From NCBI GenBank assembly GCA_012735405.1, contig JAAYHM010000189.1, forward strand, positions 1 through 33,960: DNA of 33,960 nt, in the 5' to 3' direction. This DNA is from Tissierellia bacterium. GTDB lineage: Bacteria > Bacillota > Clostridia > Tissierellales > Tepidimicrobiaceae. The position numbers were made by a program, and so were the translations under genes. Below are positions 17,063 to 25,367 of this stretch, piece by piece (the first letter of the stretch is position 1; each line of letters opens with the position of its first letter). The notes under the pieces were generated by a model. That model did not search any database and was not told where the DNA came from. It saw only the letters and a list, made by a program, of their open reading frames with translations.

Positions 17063-17302
17063 ATGAAGGAATACATAGCAACATTTTTTACCCATTCTGG
17101 GGCAATAAAATTTGATAGAAAGGCAAAGTCTAAAAATATTGAATGCCATCTGATGCCTGTACCAAGAAAGCTTAGCTCAGATTGTGGAATAGGTGCAAAA
17201 TTTAAGTTTGATAAGGATGTATTAGATCTGGTAGACGATGAGATTGAGAAAATATTCATTGTAAAAGATGGTAAATATGAGCTAGTTTATAGTAATGAAT
17301 AA
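17063..17302 (+). CDS. DUF3343-domain protein
   Basis: This 79-residue protein matches the small DUF3343 family: an opening that leads into FTHSGAIKFDRKAKS, then a segment ending MPVPRKLSSDCGIGAKF that resembles the family's LIPTPRxxSxxCG motif. The single strongly conserved Cys in SSDCGIG may carry sulfur or take part in thiol chemistry; this is inference, since the family has no proven role. The start ATG is two bases after the tusA stop, with a GAGG site inside tusA, so translation is coupled. Its company with YedE and TusA is the main clue to function. Confidence 0.85.
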   Translation: MKEYIATFFTHSGAIKFDRKAKSKNIECHLMPVPRKLSSDCGIGAKFKFDKDVLDLVDDEIEKIFIVKDGKYELVYSNE

Positions 17303-17315
17303 AATAATAGATAAA

Positions 17316-17354
17316 TATAAAAGAGAAATCCTCAATAAGGATTTCTCTTTTATA
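17316..17354. terminator. Shared bidirectional terminator
   Basis: A perfect 17-bp stem (17316-17332 with 17338-17354) has a 5-base loop. It serves the yedE operon on the plus strand and the P-II gene on the minus strand. Its right arm contains the P-II gene stop codon at 17350-17352. Confidence 0.88.
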
Positions 17355-18018
17355 TTGCCAGCCCTGATGTTTTGCTAACATCTAATACAAATAATATTCC
17401 TGCTCCCGGTTTATCTATATTAAGCCTTTTTCTAATTAAATTTACAATATTATCAGTTTTATCCTTAGTTGACAATATTAAAACAATATCCTTTTCAGGC
17501 TCTATTTCCATACTAAATAGTTTTTCTTTTTCATGGATTCCAGAACCTCTGCCATGGAGTACTGTACCTCCAGTTGATCCCGCTTCCCTAGCAGCTTCCA
17601 TAACATCATCAGCTAGACCCCTATCTACTATTGTAAATATAGCATCATATTTCATACTATCTTCCCCTTCCTTTTCAGGTTTTGGTATATACTCACTATG
17701 ATGTAAGCCAACGACATTAGCTACAGGCATAGAAAAAGCTATACCATGATTAGGTTTATCTAAATGGAATATTTTGGTTAATTCTTCATGTAAAATCTCT
17801 TCAAGATTTTCTTCTATAACCATTAAAAGAATCTCTTTTCTTATCTCATCTAATCCTAATAGTTTGAGTATGTTGCTCCTTACAGTGCCGGTACCTAAAA
17901 GAAAAGTTCCTCCAGTTACTCCCATCTTTTTAGATTCCCTTAGAACTTTGGTGCCCTTGCCAAAATCCACTATTATACAGAATAATTTATATTTTTTATT
18001 CTCTAGTATTGTTGTCAA
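17350..18018 (-). CDS. Tandem P-II (GlnB-like) domain protein
   Basis: The protein of about 222 residues has two GlnB-like halves, each with a glycine-rich nucleotide-binding-type turn: GVTGGTFLLGTGT near residue 35 and GSTGGTVLHGRGSG near residue 150. Each half ends in a LDKPNHGIAF or IDKPGAGILF strand. Canonical P-II proteins sense ATP/ADP and 2-oxoglutarate and bind transporters, but the uridylylated T-loop sequence is absent. The start is one of two TTG codons (18024 or 18018); the second is better spaced from AAGGAGG. It overlaps the end of the DUF1538 gene, so it is probably the cytoplasmic regulator of that membrane protein. Confidence 0.8.
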   Translation of the reverse strand: MTTILENKKYKLFCIIVDFGKGTKVLRESKKMGVTGGTFLLGTGTVRSNILKLLGLDEIRKEILLMVIEENLEEILHEELTKIFHLDKPNHGIAFSMPVANVVGLHHSEYIPKPEKEGEDSMKYDAIFTIVDRGLADDVMEAAREAGSTGGTVLHGRGSGIHEKEKLFSMEIEPEKDIVLILSTKDKTDNIVNLIRKRLNIDKPGAGILFVLDVSKTSGLAI

Positions 18019-19492
18019 TGTCAACCCCCTCCTTTTTAGCCTTAATCTTAAACAAATATCCTAGTATCTGTATAGCTATCAATGGGGTCATGGCTACCAT
18101 TGCAATAACTCCAAATCCATCAACTAATACATTGGCAGTTGGTATTGCTTCTGCAGCACCTTGTGCAAAGGCTAATACAAAAGTAGCCGTCATGGGTCCA
18201 GATGCAACTCCACCAGAATCATAAGCTATACCTACAAAAATAGGTGGAACCTTGTAGCTTAAAAAAGCTGCAAATGCAAATCCAGGCAATAAAAAATGCC
18301 ATAGTTTCAAACCTGGTATCATTATTCTCAACATGGAAGAAGTTACAGCAAAAGCAATTCCAATGGACAATGTGGCTAAGATTGCTCTTCTCTTTATATA
18401 TCCTGCAGTTACATCCTCTACCTGTTCCGTCAATACATGTACTGCCGGCTCTGCTAAAACTACAACAAGCCCTAATAAAAATCCTATGGCAGGTAGTAGC
18501 CCTTTAAATTCAAAGGATGCAATACTGTAGCCTATTAATCTGCCCACTTTCATAAAACCTGCATTTACTCCCGTCATAAATAAAACAAAACCAATATAGG
18601 TATATAAAAGACCCTTTAATATTTTATTCCTATTTTTTCTATTTAGATTAAATTTGTTTTTATTAAATATCAAAAATAATATAAGTATAGGTACCAAGGT
18701 TATCAAAATATCCTTCATTATAATTGGAAATTCTTCTAAATAGGGTTGAAATATTCCACTATGATATACAAACTCTTCTGCTTCTCCCTGTATATTGCTT
18801 AGTCTGGCTATAACACTCATAAGCATTACAGCCAATATGGGGCCTGCAGAAGCCATACCCACAAGTCCAAAGCTGTCCTCCTCTGAAGTTTTTCCACCCT
18901 TTAATTGAGATACACCAAGTCCTAAAGCAAGTATAAAAGGTGTAGTCATGGCCCCTGTTGTGGCTCCTGAGGCATCTATGGAAACTGCTAATATTTCTTC
19001 AGATACTTTTAGCCCTAATAGAAAAATTATAAAATATAAAATAGTGTATAACTTGTTTAAGGGTTTTTCATATAAAATCCTTAAAAGACCAATGGAAACT
19101 GTTACTCCTACACCTATGGATACAACAATTAAAAATAATGTACCAGGTAACTTTCCTCCTGATGCCTCATCGACCTGAATTGCAAGTACCTGTAAATCTG
19201 GTTCTGCAACTGTAATTAAGAAACCTAATAAAAAACCTAAAATGCATACTACCAAAATCTTATTACTTCTGGCAATATACTCTCCCATCAAATTACCTAT
19301 AGGTGTAATTCCTAGTTCAGCTCCAAATAAAAATATCCCTAAACCTAATATAACCATAAAAGAACCTATTATAAATCTAATTAGCATGTCAGATTCTACA
19401 TCTACTAAAGTAAAACTTAGAATCAATACTAGTATAGTTATTGGCAATACAGACATGGATACTTCTATAAATTTTCTTTTTAATAAGCTCAA
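17996..19492 (-). CDS. DUF1538 integral membrane protein (tandem repeat)
   Basis: The 498-residue protein has about 12-14 transmembrane segments in two homologous halves. The repeat signatures are VAEPDLQVLAIQVDEASGG in the first and LAEPAVHVLTEQVEDVTAG in the second. Each half also has a matched motif, IDASGATTGAMTTPFILALGLG and AYDSGGVASGPMTATFVLAFAQG. The duplicated, inverted-repeat style with glycine-rich re-entrant segments looks like an ion or metabolite transporter, but the family is uncharacterised. The start is a TTG with AAAGGAGG 7-8 bases before it. The downstream P-II-like gene overlaps its last codons. The 230 bp upstream, to the suf terminator, is AT-rich and shows no clear promoter. 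Confidence 0.88.
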   Translation of the reverse strand: MSLLKRKFIEVSMSVLPITILVLILSFTLVDVESDMLIRFIIGSFMVILGLGIFLFGAELGITPIGNLMGEYIARSNKILVVCILGFLLGFLITVAEPDLQVLAIQVDEASGGKLPGTLFLIVVSIGVGVTVSIGLLRILYEKPLNKLYTILYFIIFLLGLKVSEEILAVSIDASGATTGAMTTPFILALGLGVSQLKGGKTSEEDSFGLVGMASAGPILAVMLMSVIARLSNIQGEAEEFVYHSGIFQPYLEEFPIIMKDILITLVPILILFLIFNKNKFNLNRKNRNKILKGLLYTYIGFVLFMTGVNAGFMKVGRLIGYSIASFEFKGLLPAIGFLLGLVVVLAEPAVHVLTEQVEDVTAGYIKRRAILATLSIGIAFAVTSSMLRIMIPGLKLWHFLLPGFAFAAFLSYKVPPIFVGIAYDSGGVASGPMTATFVLAFAQGAAEAIPTANVLVDGFGVIAMVAMTPLIAIQILGYLFKIKAKKEGVDIDNNTRE

Positions 19493-19706
19493 TGGGCAAC
19501 CTCCTTTCTTATCTATTGTAACTTATATACCTTATAAATAGGTAAATAATATTCTTCATAAAAATTGTAATATTTAATTCAAAATTATTAAGAAAATATT
19601 ATAAAATTGCATCTTGTAAATAATTAAATTATATCAAATTATTTGCATTAAATAAATTGAAACAATGAATATTATAAGATTTATAATTAATTTTTAATTA
19701 TTAAAG

Positions 19707-19744
19707 AAAAAAGGAACATAGTTTTAAGTCTATGCTCCTTTTTT
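19707..19744 (-). terminator. Terminator of the suf operon, overlapping the sufU 3' end
   Basis: Fifteen-base arms with one mismatch (19707-19721 and 19730-19744) are followed on the minus strand by Ts. The first arm is made of the last sufU codons (Lys-Lys-Gly-Ala-stop), so the stem is partly coding. Confidence 0.85.
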
Positions 19745-20164
19745 AATGGCCTCCTTTAAAGTATGCCAGGATAAAACTGCGCATTTTACCCTTGCTGGCA
19801 TATTTGAAATATTTTTAAATACAATAGCATCCTCTAATACTTCCAGTTCTTCATCATCGGTTATTTCCTTTTTTATCATAGAAAGAAAAATATCTGCTAA
19901 CGTTTCTGCTTCTTCCTTTGATTTACCTTTTATAAGATCTATCATCATGGAAGTGGAAGCCTGGGAAATGGCACATCCAATTCCTGTAAAAGATGCATCT
20001 TTAATTGTTCCATCTTCCGAACAAACTAATTCCAGGGTTATATCATCACCACAACTGGGATTGTGTCCTCTTTCAGTACAATTGGCATCTTTAAGATGCC
20101 TTTTATTATGCCCACTTTGACTATGTTCAAGTATCAATTCAGTATAAAGTTCATTAAGATCCAT
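19730..20164 (-). CDS. sufU: SufU Fe-S assembly sulfur-acceptor protein
   Basis: This 144-residue SufU homolog has the zinc-site residues: Cys and Asp in NPSCGDD, Cys in GIGCAIS and Cys in RVKCAVLSW. SufU accepts persulfide sulfur from SufS and hands it to the SufBCD scaffold. The 18-residue stretch between the second and third cysteines typical of SufU (and not of IscU) is present. It is the last gene of sufCBDSU and overlaps sufS by 11 bases. The start ATG is inside the sufS end. A terminator overlaps its stop. Confidence 0.95.
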   Translation of the reverse strand: MDLNELYTELILEHSQSGHNKRHLKDANCTERGHNPSCGDDITLELVCSEDGTIKDASFTGIGCAISQASTSMMIDLIKGKSKEEAETLADIFLSMIKKEITDDEELEVLEDAIVFKNISNMPARVKCAVLSWHTLKEAIKKGA

Positions 20165-21392
20165 AACCTAACCACTTCCTTACTTTACTTAGACTATCTA
20201 TAAATATATCTATTTCTTCCTTCGTATTATAGAAATAAAAGCTTATTCTAGAGGTTGCAGGAGCCTTTAAGTATTTCATCAGAGGCTGAGCACAGTGATG
20301 GCCTGCCCTTAAGGCTACCCCATAGCTATCAACTATAGTTGATACATCATGGGGATGGCAACCTTCAAGCCCAAATGAAATTACAGCACCTCTATCCTTC
20401 ATATCAAGGGGTCCATATATTTTAACATATGGGATTTCCTTTAATCTTTCCAATGCATAAGCTGTTAAGTTCTCTTCTTGTTTTTGTATATTTTCAAATC
20501 CTATTTTCTCAATATATTCTATGGCTGCCCTAAGTCCTACAGCTCCTTCCACATTTGGAGTGCCTGCCTCAAACTTTCTAGGAAGCTCTGCAAAGGTAGT
20601 TGTCTGCTCTTCAACATACTCAATCATATCTCCTCCCATTAGAAAAGGAGGCATTTTCTCTAATAATTCTTCCTTACCATATAATACGCCTATACCCATT
20701 GGTGCTAACATCTTATGACCTGAAAACACTAAAAAATCAGCATCTAAATCTAAAACATCTACTTTCATATGGGGTACACTCTGAGCCCCATCCACTATTA
20801 CTATGGCCCCTTTAGAATGGGCATATTCTGCAATTTCTTTAACTGGATATACGGTACCTAGAACATTGGACATTTGTGCCAAGGATACTATCTTTGTTCT
20901 ATCTGTAATTTTTCTTCTTACTTCTTCCATATCTAATCTATAATCTTCATTTAAGTATATATATTTTAACTTAGCATTTTTTATTTGAACAATTTTCTGC
21001 CAAGGCACAATATTACTATGGTGTTCTGATATTAACACCACAATTTCGTCCCCTTCTTCTATATATTTTAAACCATAGGAATAGGCTATTAAATTTAAGG
21101 CTTCCGTTGCATTTCTAGTAAATATTATTTCCCTTGCAGATTTAGCATTTATAAACTGTCTTACCTTTTCCCTGGAGCTTTCATAAAATTCTGTGGCTGA
21201 AACTCCAAGGTAATGGGCCCCTCTATTGGGATTTGCATTATACTTTTCATAATAATCTTTTATAGCATTTAGTACATATTTTGGCTTATGGGTTGTAGCT
21301 GCATTATCCAAATATACTAGAGTTTTTCCATTTACTTGTTGATTTAAAGTTGGAAAATCCTCTCTAATTTTTTCAACATTAAAGCTTACCAT
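20154..21392 (-). CDS. sufS: SufS cysteine desulfurase
   Basis: The 412-residue PLP enzyme supplies sulfur for Fe-S clusters. It has YLDNAATTHKP near the N-terminus, the PLP lysine in FSGHKMLAPMGIGVLYG and the catalytic Cys in RAGHHCAQPLMKYL, placed in the short loop of group II desulfurases. It starts with an ATG at 21392, with GGAGG inside the end of sufD, and overlaps sufD by 7 bases. The next gene, sufU, is its partner. It is clearly different from the EF2568-type desulfurase at 14373. Confidence 0.97.
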   Translation of the reverse strand: MVSFNVEKIREDFPTLNQQVNGKTLVYLDNAATTHKPKYVLNAIKDYYEKYNANPNRGAHYLGVSATEFYESSREKVRQFINAKSAREIIFTRNATEALNLIAYSYGLKYIEEGDEIVVLISEHHSNIVPWQKIVQIKNAKLKYIYLNEDYRLDMEEVRRKITDRTKIVSLAQMSNVLGTVYPVKEIAEYAHSKGAIVIVDGAQSVPHMKVDVLDLDADFLVFSGHKMLAPMGIGVLYGKEELLEKMPPFLMGGDMIEYVEEQTTTFAELPRKFEAGTPNVEGAVGLRAAIEYIEKIGFENIQKQEENLTAYALERLKEIPYVKIYGPLDMKDRGAVISFGLEGCHPHDVSTIVDSYGVALRAGHHCAQPLMKYLKAPATSRISFYFYNTKEEIDIFIDSLSKVRKWLGYGS

Positions 21393-22510
21393 TTTCTATC
21401 CTCCATAACAAGCTTTCTTGCTAGTTCATCTTTAATAATGTTTTTTACATCCTCCATAGGAATCTTGTCAATTATAGGATTAAAGGAAGCCTCAACTAAT
21501 GCTTTCAAAGCTTCTCTCTTTGAAAAACCACGGCTCATCATATAAAACAGCTTATCCTCATCTACCTTTCCTGAACTGGCAGCATGTTCACCAACTACAT
21601 CATCTTCTGTACATAACAATAATGGAACTTGCTTTGATACTACAGTATTATCAAGTAATATTACGGATTCTTCTTCTTTTCCTACAGATTGACTTGAGCC
21701 TAATTTAAAATCAATGGTTCCCTTAAATAATTTCCTTGCTCTGTCCTTAAGAGCTCCCTTTGTTTCAATATTGCTTATGCTCCTTCTTCCAATATGGTTC
21801 ATATAATAGCTTAAGTCTAATTCCCTATCCTTATCCCCTAAATATATTGAATCTATGGATGCTTTGCCTTCTTCCTTTATGTTGGATATATAGTTTGTAA
21901 CAGATCTTTTGCTCCCAAATTCTACCTGTATGAAATTTACCTCTGCACCAGGCTCCACTATTGCAAGATTTGAATCAAAGTGGTTTGAATAGTCGTTCAT
22001 TCTTTGTATCTTTATAACTGTGACACTGGCTCCAGGCATTGCGTAAATTTTCAAGGCCCCATTGTGGAAGGCATCTACATCATCAAGTGTATAATAATCT
22101 ATAACAATGGTAGCTTTACTGTTTTCTGAAGCTACGATTACATTGTTATCTATAACAAGATCATTTTCTTTGTCCATTCCATACTTAATTCTTATTGGTT
22201 TTTCAATATTTGCTCCTCTTTTAATATAGGCATATATTCCTGCATTATGGGAGTTTTCAGCTAATTCTACCATTTTCTTAGACACGCCATATTCACATTT
22301 TTCATTATTAATTCTATTTAAATGCTGATTTATAGAAACTATATTATTTATAGTGCCAATAGAAATATTTTCATCATCTATATCCCCAAGATATTTTTTA
22401 TTATAAGGCTTTTTAGCCTTATTTATGACTTCATCTATTTTTAAATGGTTTACATTTAACCACCTATATGTTTTTACCGGAATGGAGTTCAATTCATCCT
22501 TAATTTCCAT
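21386..22510 (-). CDS. sufD: SufD Fe-S scaffold subunit
   Basis: The protein of about 374 residues has the SufBD fold. The N-terminal part is poorly conserved. The C-terminal beta-helix includes NFIQVEFGSKRSVTNYIS, KGALKDRARKLFKGTIDF and the family end GEHAASSGKVDEDKLFYMMSRG. It forms the SufBC2D scaffold complex with SufB and SufC in the cytoplasm. Candidate starts are a GTG at 22513 and an ATG at 22510, both behind AAGGAG. The gene lies about 12 bases after sufB and overlaps sufS. Confidence 0.95.
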   Translation of the reverse strand: MEIKDELNSIPVKTYRWLNVNHLKIDEVINKAKKPYNKKYLGDIDDENISIGTINNIVSINQHLNRINNEKCEYGVSKKMVELAENSHNAGIYAYIKRGANIEKPIRIKYGMDKENDLVIDNNVIVASENSKATIVIDYYTLDDVDAFHNGALKIYAMPGASVTVIKIQRMNDYSNHFDSNLAIVEPGAEVNFIQVEFGSKRSVTNYISNIKEEGKASIDSIYLGDKDRELDLSYYMNHIGRRSISNIETKGALKDRARKLFKGTIDFKLGSSQSVGKEEESVILLDNTVVSKQVPLLLCTEDDVVGEHAASSGKVDEDKLFYMMSRGFSKREALKALVEASFNPIIDKIPMEDVKNIIKDELARKLVMEDRKW

Positions 22511-22525
22511 CACTTATATCACTCC

Positions 22526-23935
22526 TTAACCAATAGTGCCTTCTAGCTCTAGATTTATTAAATTGTTCATCTCTACAGCATACTCTAGTGGTAATTCTTT
22601 TGAAATTGGTTCAACAAAACCTCTTACTATCATAGCCTTAGCTTCCTCTTCACTAATTCCTCTACTCATAAGATAAAATATAGCCTCATCACTTATCCTA
22701 CCTATTTTAGCCTCATGGCCTATATCGACTTCATCATTTCTTATATCCATAACTGGTATTGTATCGGATCTTGATTTATTATCCAGCATCAATGATTCAC
22801 ATGATATTGTAGATTTACAGTGATGAGCATTTTCTGTTATAGTTAAAGATCCCCTATATACTGCTACACCACCATCTTTTGAAATAGATTTAGTATTGAT
22901 GCTTGAAGTAGTATATGGTGCAGCATGTACAACTTTAGCACCAGTATCAAGGTATTGACCATTACCTGCAAAGGTTATACTTGTAAATTCTGCCCTTGCG
23001 CCTTCGCCCTTTAAAATGCTCATAGGATAAAGCATTGAAACCTTTGAACCAAAGGAACCAGATATCCACTCTATTATTCCATTCTTTTCTACTATAGCCC
23101 TTTTTGTATTTAAGTTAAACATATTCTTTGACCAGTTTTCTATAGTAGAATATCTTAATCTAGCTCCTTCCTTAACGATCAACTCCACACAACCTGCATG
23201 GAGATTATTTACAGAATACTTTGGTGCTGAGCATCCTTCTATAAAATGAAGAAAAGCTCCCTTTTCAACTATAATCAAAGTATGTTCAAACTGACCTGCT
23301 CCAGGAGCATTTAACCTGAAATAGGATTGTAAAGGTATATCTACATGGACACCTTCAGGAATATATACAAAGGAGCCTCCTGACCAAACTGCTCCATGAA
23401 GGGCTGCAAACTTATGGTCACTTGGTGGTACGACTGTCATAAAATGCTCTTTTATAACATCCTCATATTCTTTAACAGCAGTTTCCATATCTGTATATAT
23501 AACACCTTTCTGAGCAAGATACCCTTTAAGATTGTGATAAACCACTTCTGAATCGTATTGAGCACCTACTCCTGCAAGAGATTTATGTTCAGCTTCTGGA
23601 ATACCCAGTCTCACAAAAGTCTCCTTTATATCTTCAGGTACATCATCCCAGGTATATTTCATATCTGTTTTAGGTTTAACATAAGTAACTATATTATCTA
23701 TATCCAATTCATCAAGATTTGGTCCCCAAACTGGTAGATCTAATTTATTGTAAATTTCCAAAGATTTTAGGCGGAAGTCTGTCATCCACTTTGGTTCATT
23801 TTTTTTCCTTGAAATATCCTTTACTATTTCCTCTGTTAATCCTTTTTCGGCTATATAATCATATTTAAATTCATTTCTTATATCATATATACCACGGTCT
23901 ATATCTTCCACGTAAGTTTTTCTTCTTGTATCCAT
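22526..23935 (-). CDS. sufB: SufB Fe-S scaffold subunit
   Basis: This protein of about 469 residues is the main cluster-building scaffold of the SUF system. Features are the N-terminal segment ending EPKWMTDFRLKSLEIY, the core VPPSDHKFAALHGAVWSGGSFVYIPEGV, the PLQSYFRLNAPGAGQFEHTL and ENAHHCKSTISCESL stretches with the conserved Cys, and the end IGHEAKIGRISDEAIFYLMSRG. The frame opens at a GTG (23944), but an ATG at 23935 gives the usual N-terminus. It follows sufC by 18 bases and precedes sufD. Confidence 0.97.
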   Translation of the reverse strand: MDTRRKTYVEDIDRGIYDIRNEFKYDYIAEKGLTEEIVKDISRKKNEPKWMTDFRLKSLEIYNKLDLPVWGPNLDELDIDNIVTYVKPKTDMKYTWDDVPEDIKETFVRLGIPEAEHKSLAGVGAQYDSEVVYHNLKGYLAQKGVIYTDMETAVKEYEDVIKEHFMTVVPPSDHKFAALHGAVWSGGSFVYIPEGVHVDIPLQSYFRLNAPGAGQFEHTLIIVEKGAFLHFIEGCSAPKYSVNNLHAGCVELIVKEGARLRYSTIENWSKNMFNLNTKRAIVEKNGIIEWISGSFGSKVSMLYPMSILKGEGARAEFTSITFAGNGQYLDTGAKVVHAAPYTTSSINTKSISKDGGVAVYRGSLTITENAHHCKSTISCESLMLDNKSRSDTIPVMDIRNDEVDIGHEAKIGRISDEAIFYLMSRGISEEEAKAMIVRGFVEPISKELPLEYAVEMNNLINLELEGTIG

Positions 23936-23953
23936 ATGCCTCACCCTGTTCCT

Positions 23954-24694
23954 TTAGTTTTTGAAAGCTTCAAAGCCTTCCTTTTCTATAATGTCAATCA
24001 GGCTCATATCACCACTTTTTACTATTTTTCCATCAATTAAGAAATGAACATAATCTGGATTTAAGTATTCTAATAGATTGTTATGATGGGTTATAATAAT
24101 AATTGAGTTTTCATCTGATCTGTACTCTTTTACTCCAGTAGCTACAACTCTGACTGCATCCACATCAAGTCCAGAATCTGTTTCATCTAATATGGCAAGC
24201 TTTGGTTCTAAAATTAAAAGCTGTAATATTTCGCTTTTTTTCTTTTCTCCTCCTGAAAAACCTTCATTTAAATATCTTTTAGCGTATTCTTCCTTCATAT
24301 CCAATAGTTTCATTTTTTCCTTTAAGGTCTTTTTAAATTCCATAATCTTTATTGGCTTGTCTTCCACTGCCATTTTAGCTGAACGCAAAAAGTTCTCTAC
24401 TGTAATTCCTGGAATTTCCTCTGGATATTGGAATGACATGAATATTCCTAGCTTTGCCCTTTCATCTACCTTTGTATCATTTATTATTTGACCTTCAAAT
24501 TCAATTTCTCCTTCAGTGATTTCATACTTTGGATTGCCCATTAGTACATTGGCAAGAGTTGATTTTCCTGCACCATTAGGACCCATAATTACATGTACTT
24601 CTCCCTTATTGATATCAAGATTTAAACCTTTTAGAATCTCATTGTCTCCTACTTTTACATGTAAATTCTTTATAGATAAAAATTTGTTTCCCAT
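23954..24694 (-). CDS. sufC: SufC ATPase
   Basis: The 246-residue ABC-type ATPase powers the SufBCD scaffold. Walker A is GPNGAGKST, the signature is FSGGEKKKSEILQL and Walker B is LAILDETDSGLDVDA, with the SufC-typical GLDVDAV end. It is the first gene of the operon. Two ATGs occur; the one at 24694 has AAAGGAG at the right distance, whereas the one at 24700 is too close. Its promoter overlaps a palindrome that closely matches the one in front of marR. Confidence 0.97.
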   Translation of the reverse strand: MGNKFLSIKNLHVKVGDNEILKGLNLDINKGEVHVIMGPNGAGKSTLANVLMGNPKYEITEGEIEFEGQIINDTKVDERAKLGIFMSFQYPEEIPGITVENFLRSAKMAVEDKPIKIMEFKKTLKEKMKLLDMKEEYAKRYLNEGFSGGEKKKSEILQLLILEPKLAILDETDSGLDVDAVRVVATGVKEYRSDENSIIIITHHNNLLEYLNPDYVHFLIDGKIVKSGDMSLIDIIEKEGFEAFKN

Positions 24695-24742
24695 AATCAT
24701 ACTCCTTTATCCTTTAATTCCTACTATTTTACTATACATTAA

Positions 24743-24771
24743 AGGATACCACATATTACTTGCGTTCGCAA
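24743..24771 (-). promoter_or_regulatory. suf promoter with -35 box inside a palindrome
   Basis: On the minus strand TTGCGA (24766-24771) is 17 bp from TATCCT (24743-24748). The -35 box is part of the palindrome at 24760-24771 (TTGCGTTCGCAA on the plus strand). Confidence 0.72.
24760..24771. promoter_or_regulatory. Candidate MarR operator in front of sufC
   Basis: Perfect 5-bp arms (TTGCG and CGCAA) surround TT. Eleven of 12 bases match the palindrome at 25351-25362 in the marR promoter, and both sit at the same place relative to -35 and -10. Confidence 0.65.
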
Positions 24772-24796
24772 CTATTTTTGAAAAATATTTTAATAT

Positions 24797-24834
24797 AAAA
24801 AAAGACATGTTGGTGGGACTTCCACCAATATGTC
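24797..24834 (-). terminator. Terminator of marR
   Basis: A 13-bp stem with one G-U (24804-24816 with 24822-24834) and a 5-base loop are followed on the minus strand by seven Ts. It separates marR from the suf promoter. Confidence 0.9.
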
Positions 24835-24842
24835 CAACTTAT

Positions 24843-25307
24843 CTACATGCAATCTCTTTTACACATTTCACATCTATTATTTTCAACCTTAGCATGTCCT
24901 ATTTTCTTTAGCAATTCACTTAGCACCTGTTTTTCAACTTTTGTTAGATTTTCCAAAAGTAAATTTTCCCATTGGTTTATTAAACCTAGCACCTTTGGTT
25001 TTATATCCATAGCCTTTTTAGTTAGATAAATTCTCTTTACTCTCCTATCCTTCTCATCCTGCTTCCTTACAACGTATCCTTCCTTTTCCAGCTTATTTAT
25101 AGCTCTAGTAGTATTTGCACCATCAATACTTAAATAGGATGAAAGTTCTTCCTGGCTTATACCATCACAATAGTATAATTCCAGCAAAAACATTATCTGT
25201 CCACTGCCTATATTGTATTCCTCAAGTCCTTCATATACAAAACTTAAATAAAGCCTGTGAAAAACTGAAAACCATCTACTTATGTAATCATCTGGACAAT
25301 TCCTCAA
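24843..25307 (-). CDS. MarR-family regulator with C-terminal CxxCxxxC motif
   Basis: This 154-residue winged-helix protein has the MarR core: helices up to GSGQIMFLLELYYCDGISQEELSSYLSIDGANTTRAINKLEKEGYVVRKQDEKDRRVKRIYLT, whose last part is the DxRxxxxxLT wing. Its C-terminal tail carries Cys146, Cys149 and Cys153 (CEMCKRDC); Cys4 and Cys47 are further cysteines. Such clustered cysteines suggest redox, metal or Fe-S sensing, but this is inference. The start is a TTG behind GGAGG. Its own promoter carries a palindrome shared with the sufC promoter, so it probably represses itself and the suf operon. Confidence 0.88.
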   Translation of the reverse strand: MRNCPDDYISRWFSVFHRLYLSFVYEGLEEYNIGSGQIMFLLELYYCDGISQEELSSYLSIDGANTTRAINKLEKEGYVVRKQDEKDRRVKRIYLTKKAMDIKPKVLGLINQWENLLLENLTKVEKQVLSELLKKIGHAKVENNRCEMCKRDCM

Positions 25308-25333
25308 AATTAACTCCTCCCATTTTTTTATCT

Positions 25334-25362
25334 AATATAACATAATTAAATTGCTTTCGCAA
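25334..25362 (-). promoter_or_regulatory. marR promoter with -35 box inside a palindrome
   Basis: On the minus strand TTGCGA (25357-25362) is 17 bp from TATATT (25334-25339). The spacing and the position of the palindrome are identical to the suf promoter. Confidence 0.75.
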
Positions 25363-25364
25363 TT
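25349..25364. promoter_or_regulatory. Candidate MarR operator in front of marR
   Basis: Perfect 6-bp arms (AATTGC and GCAATT) flank TTTC. It lies three bases from the stop of the YhhN gene and covers the -35 box of marR. Confidence 0.68.
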
Positions 25365-25367
25365 AAT

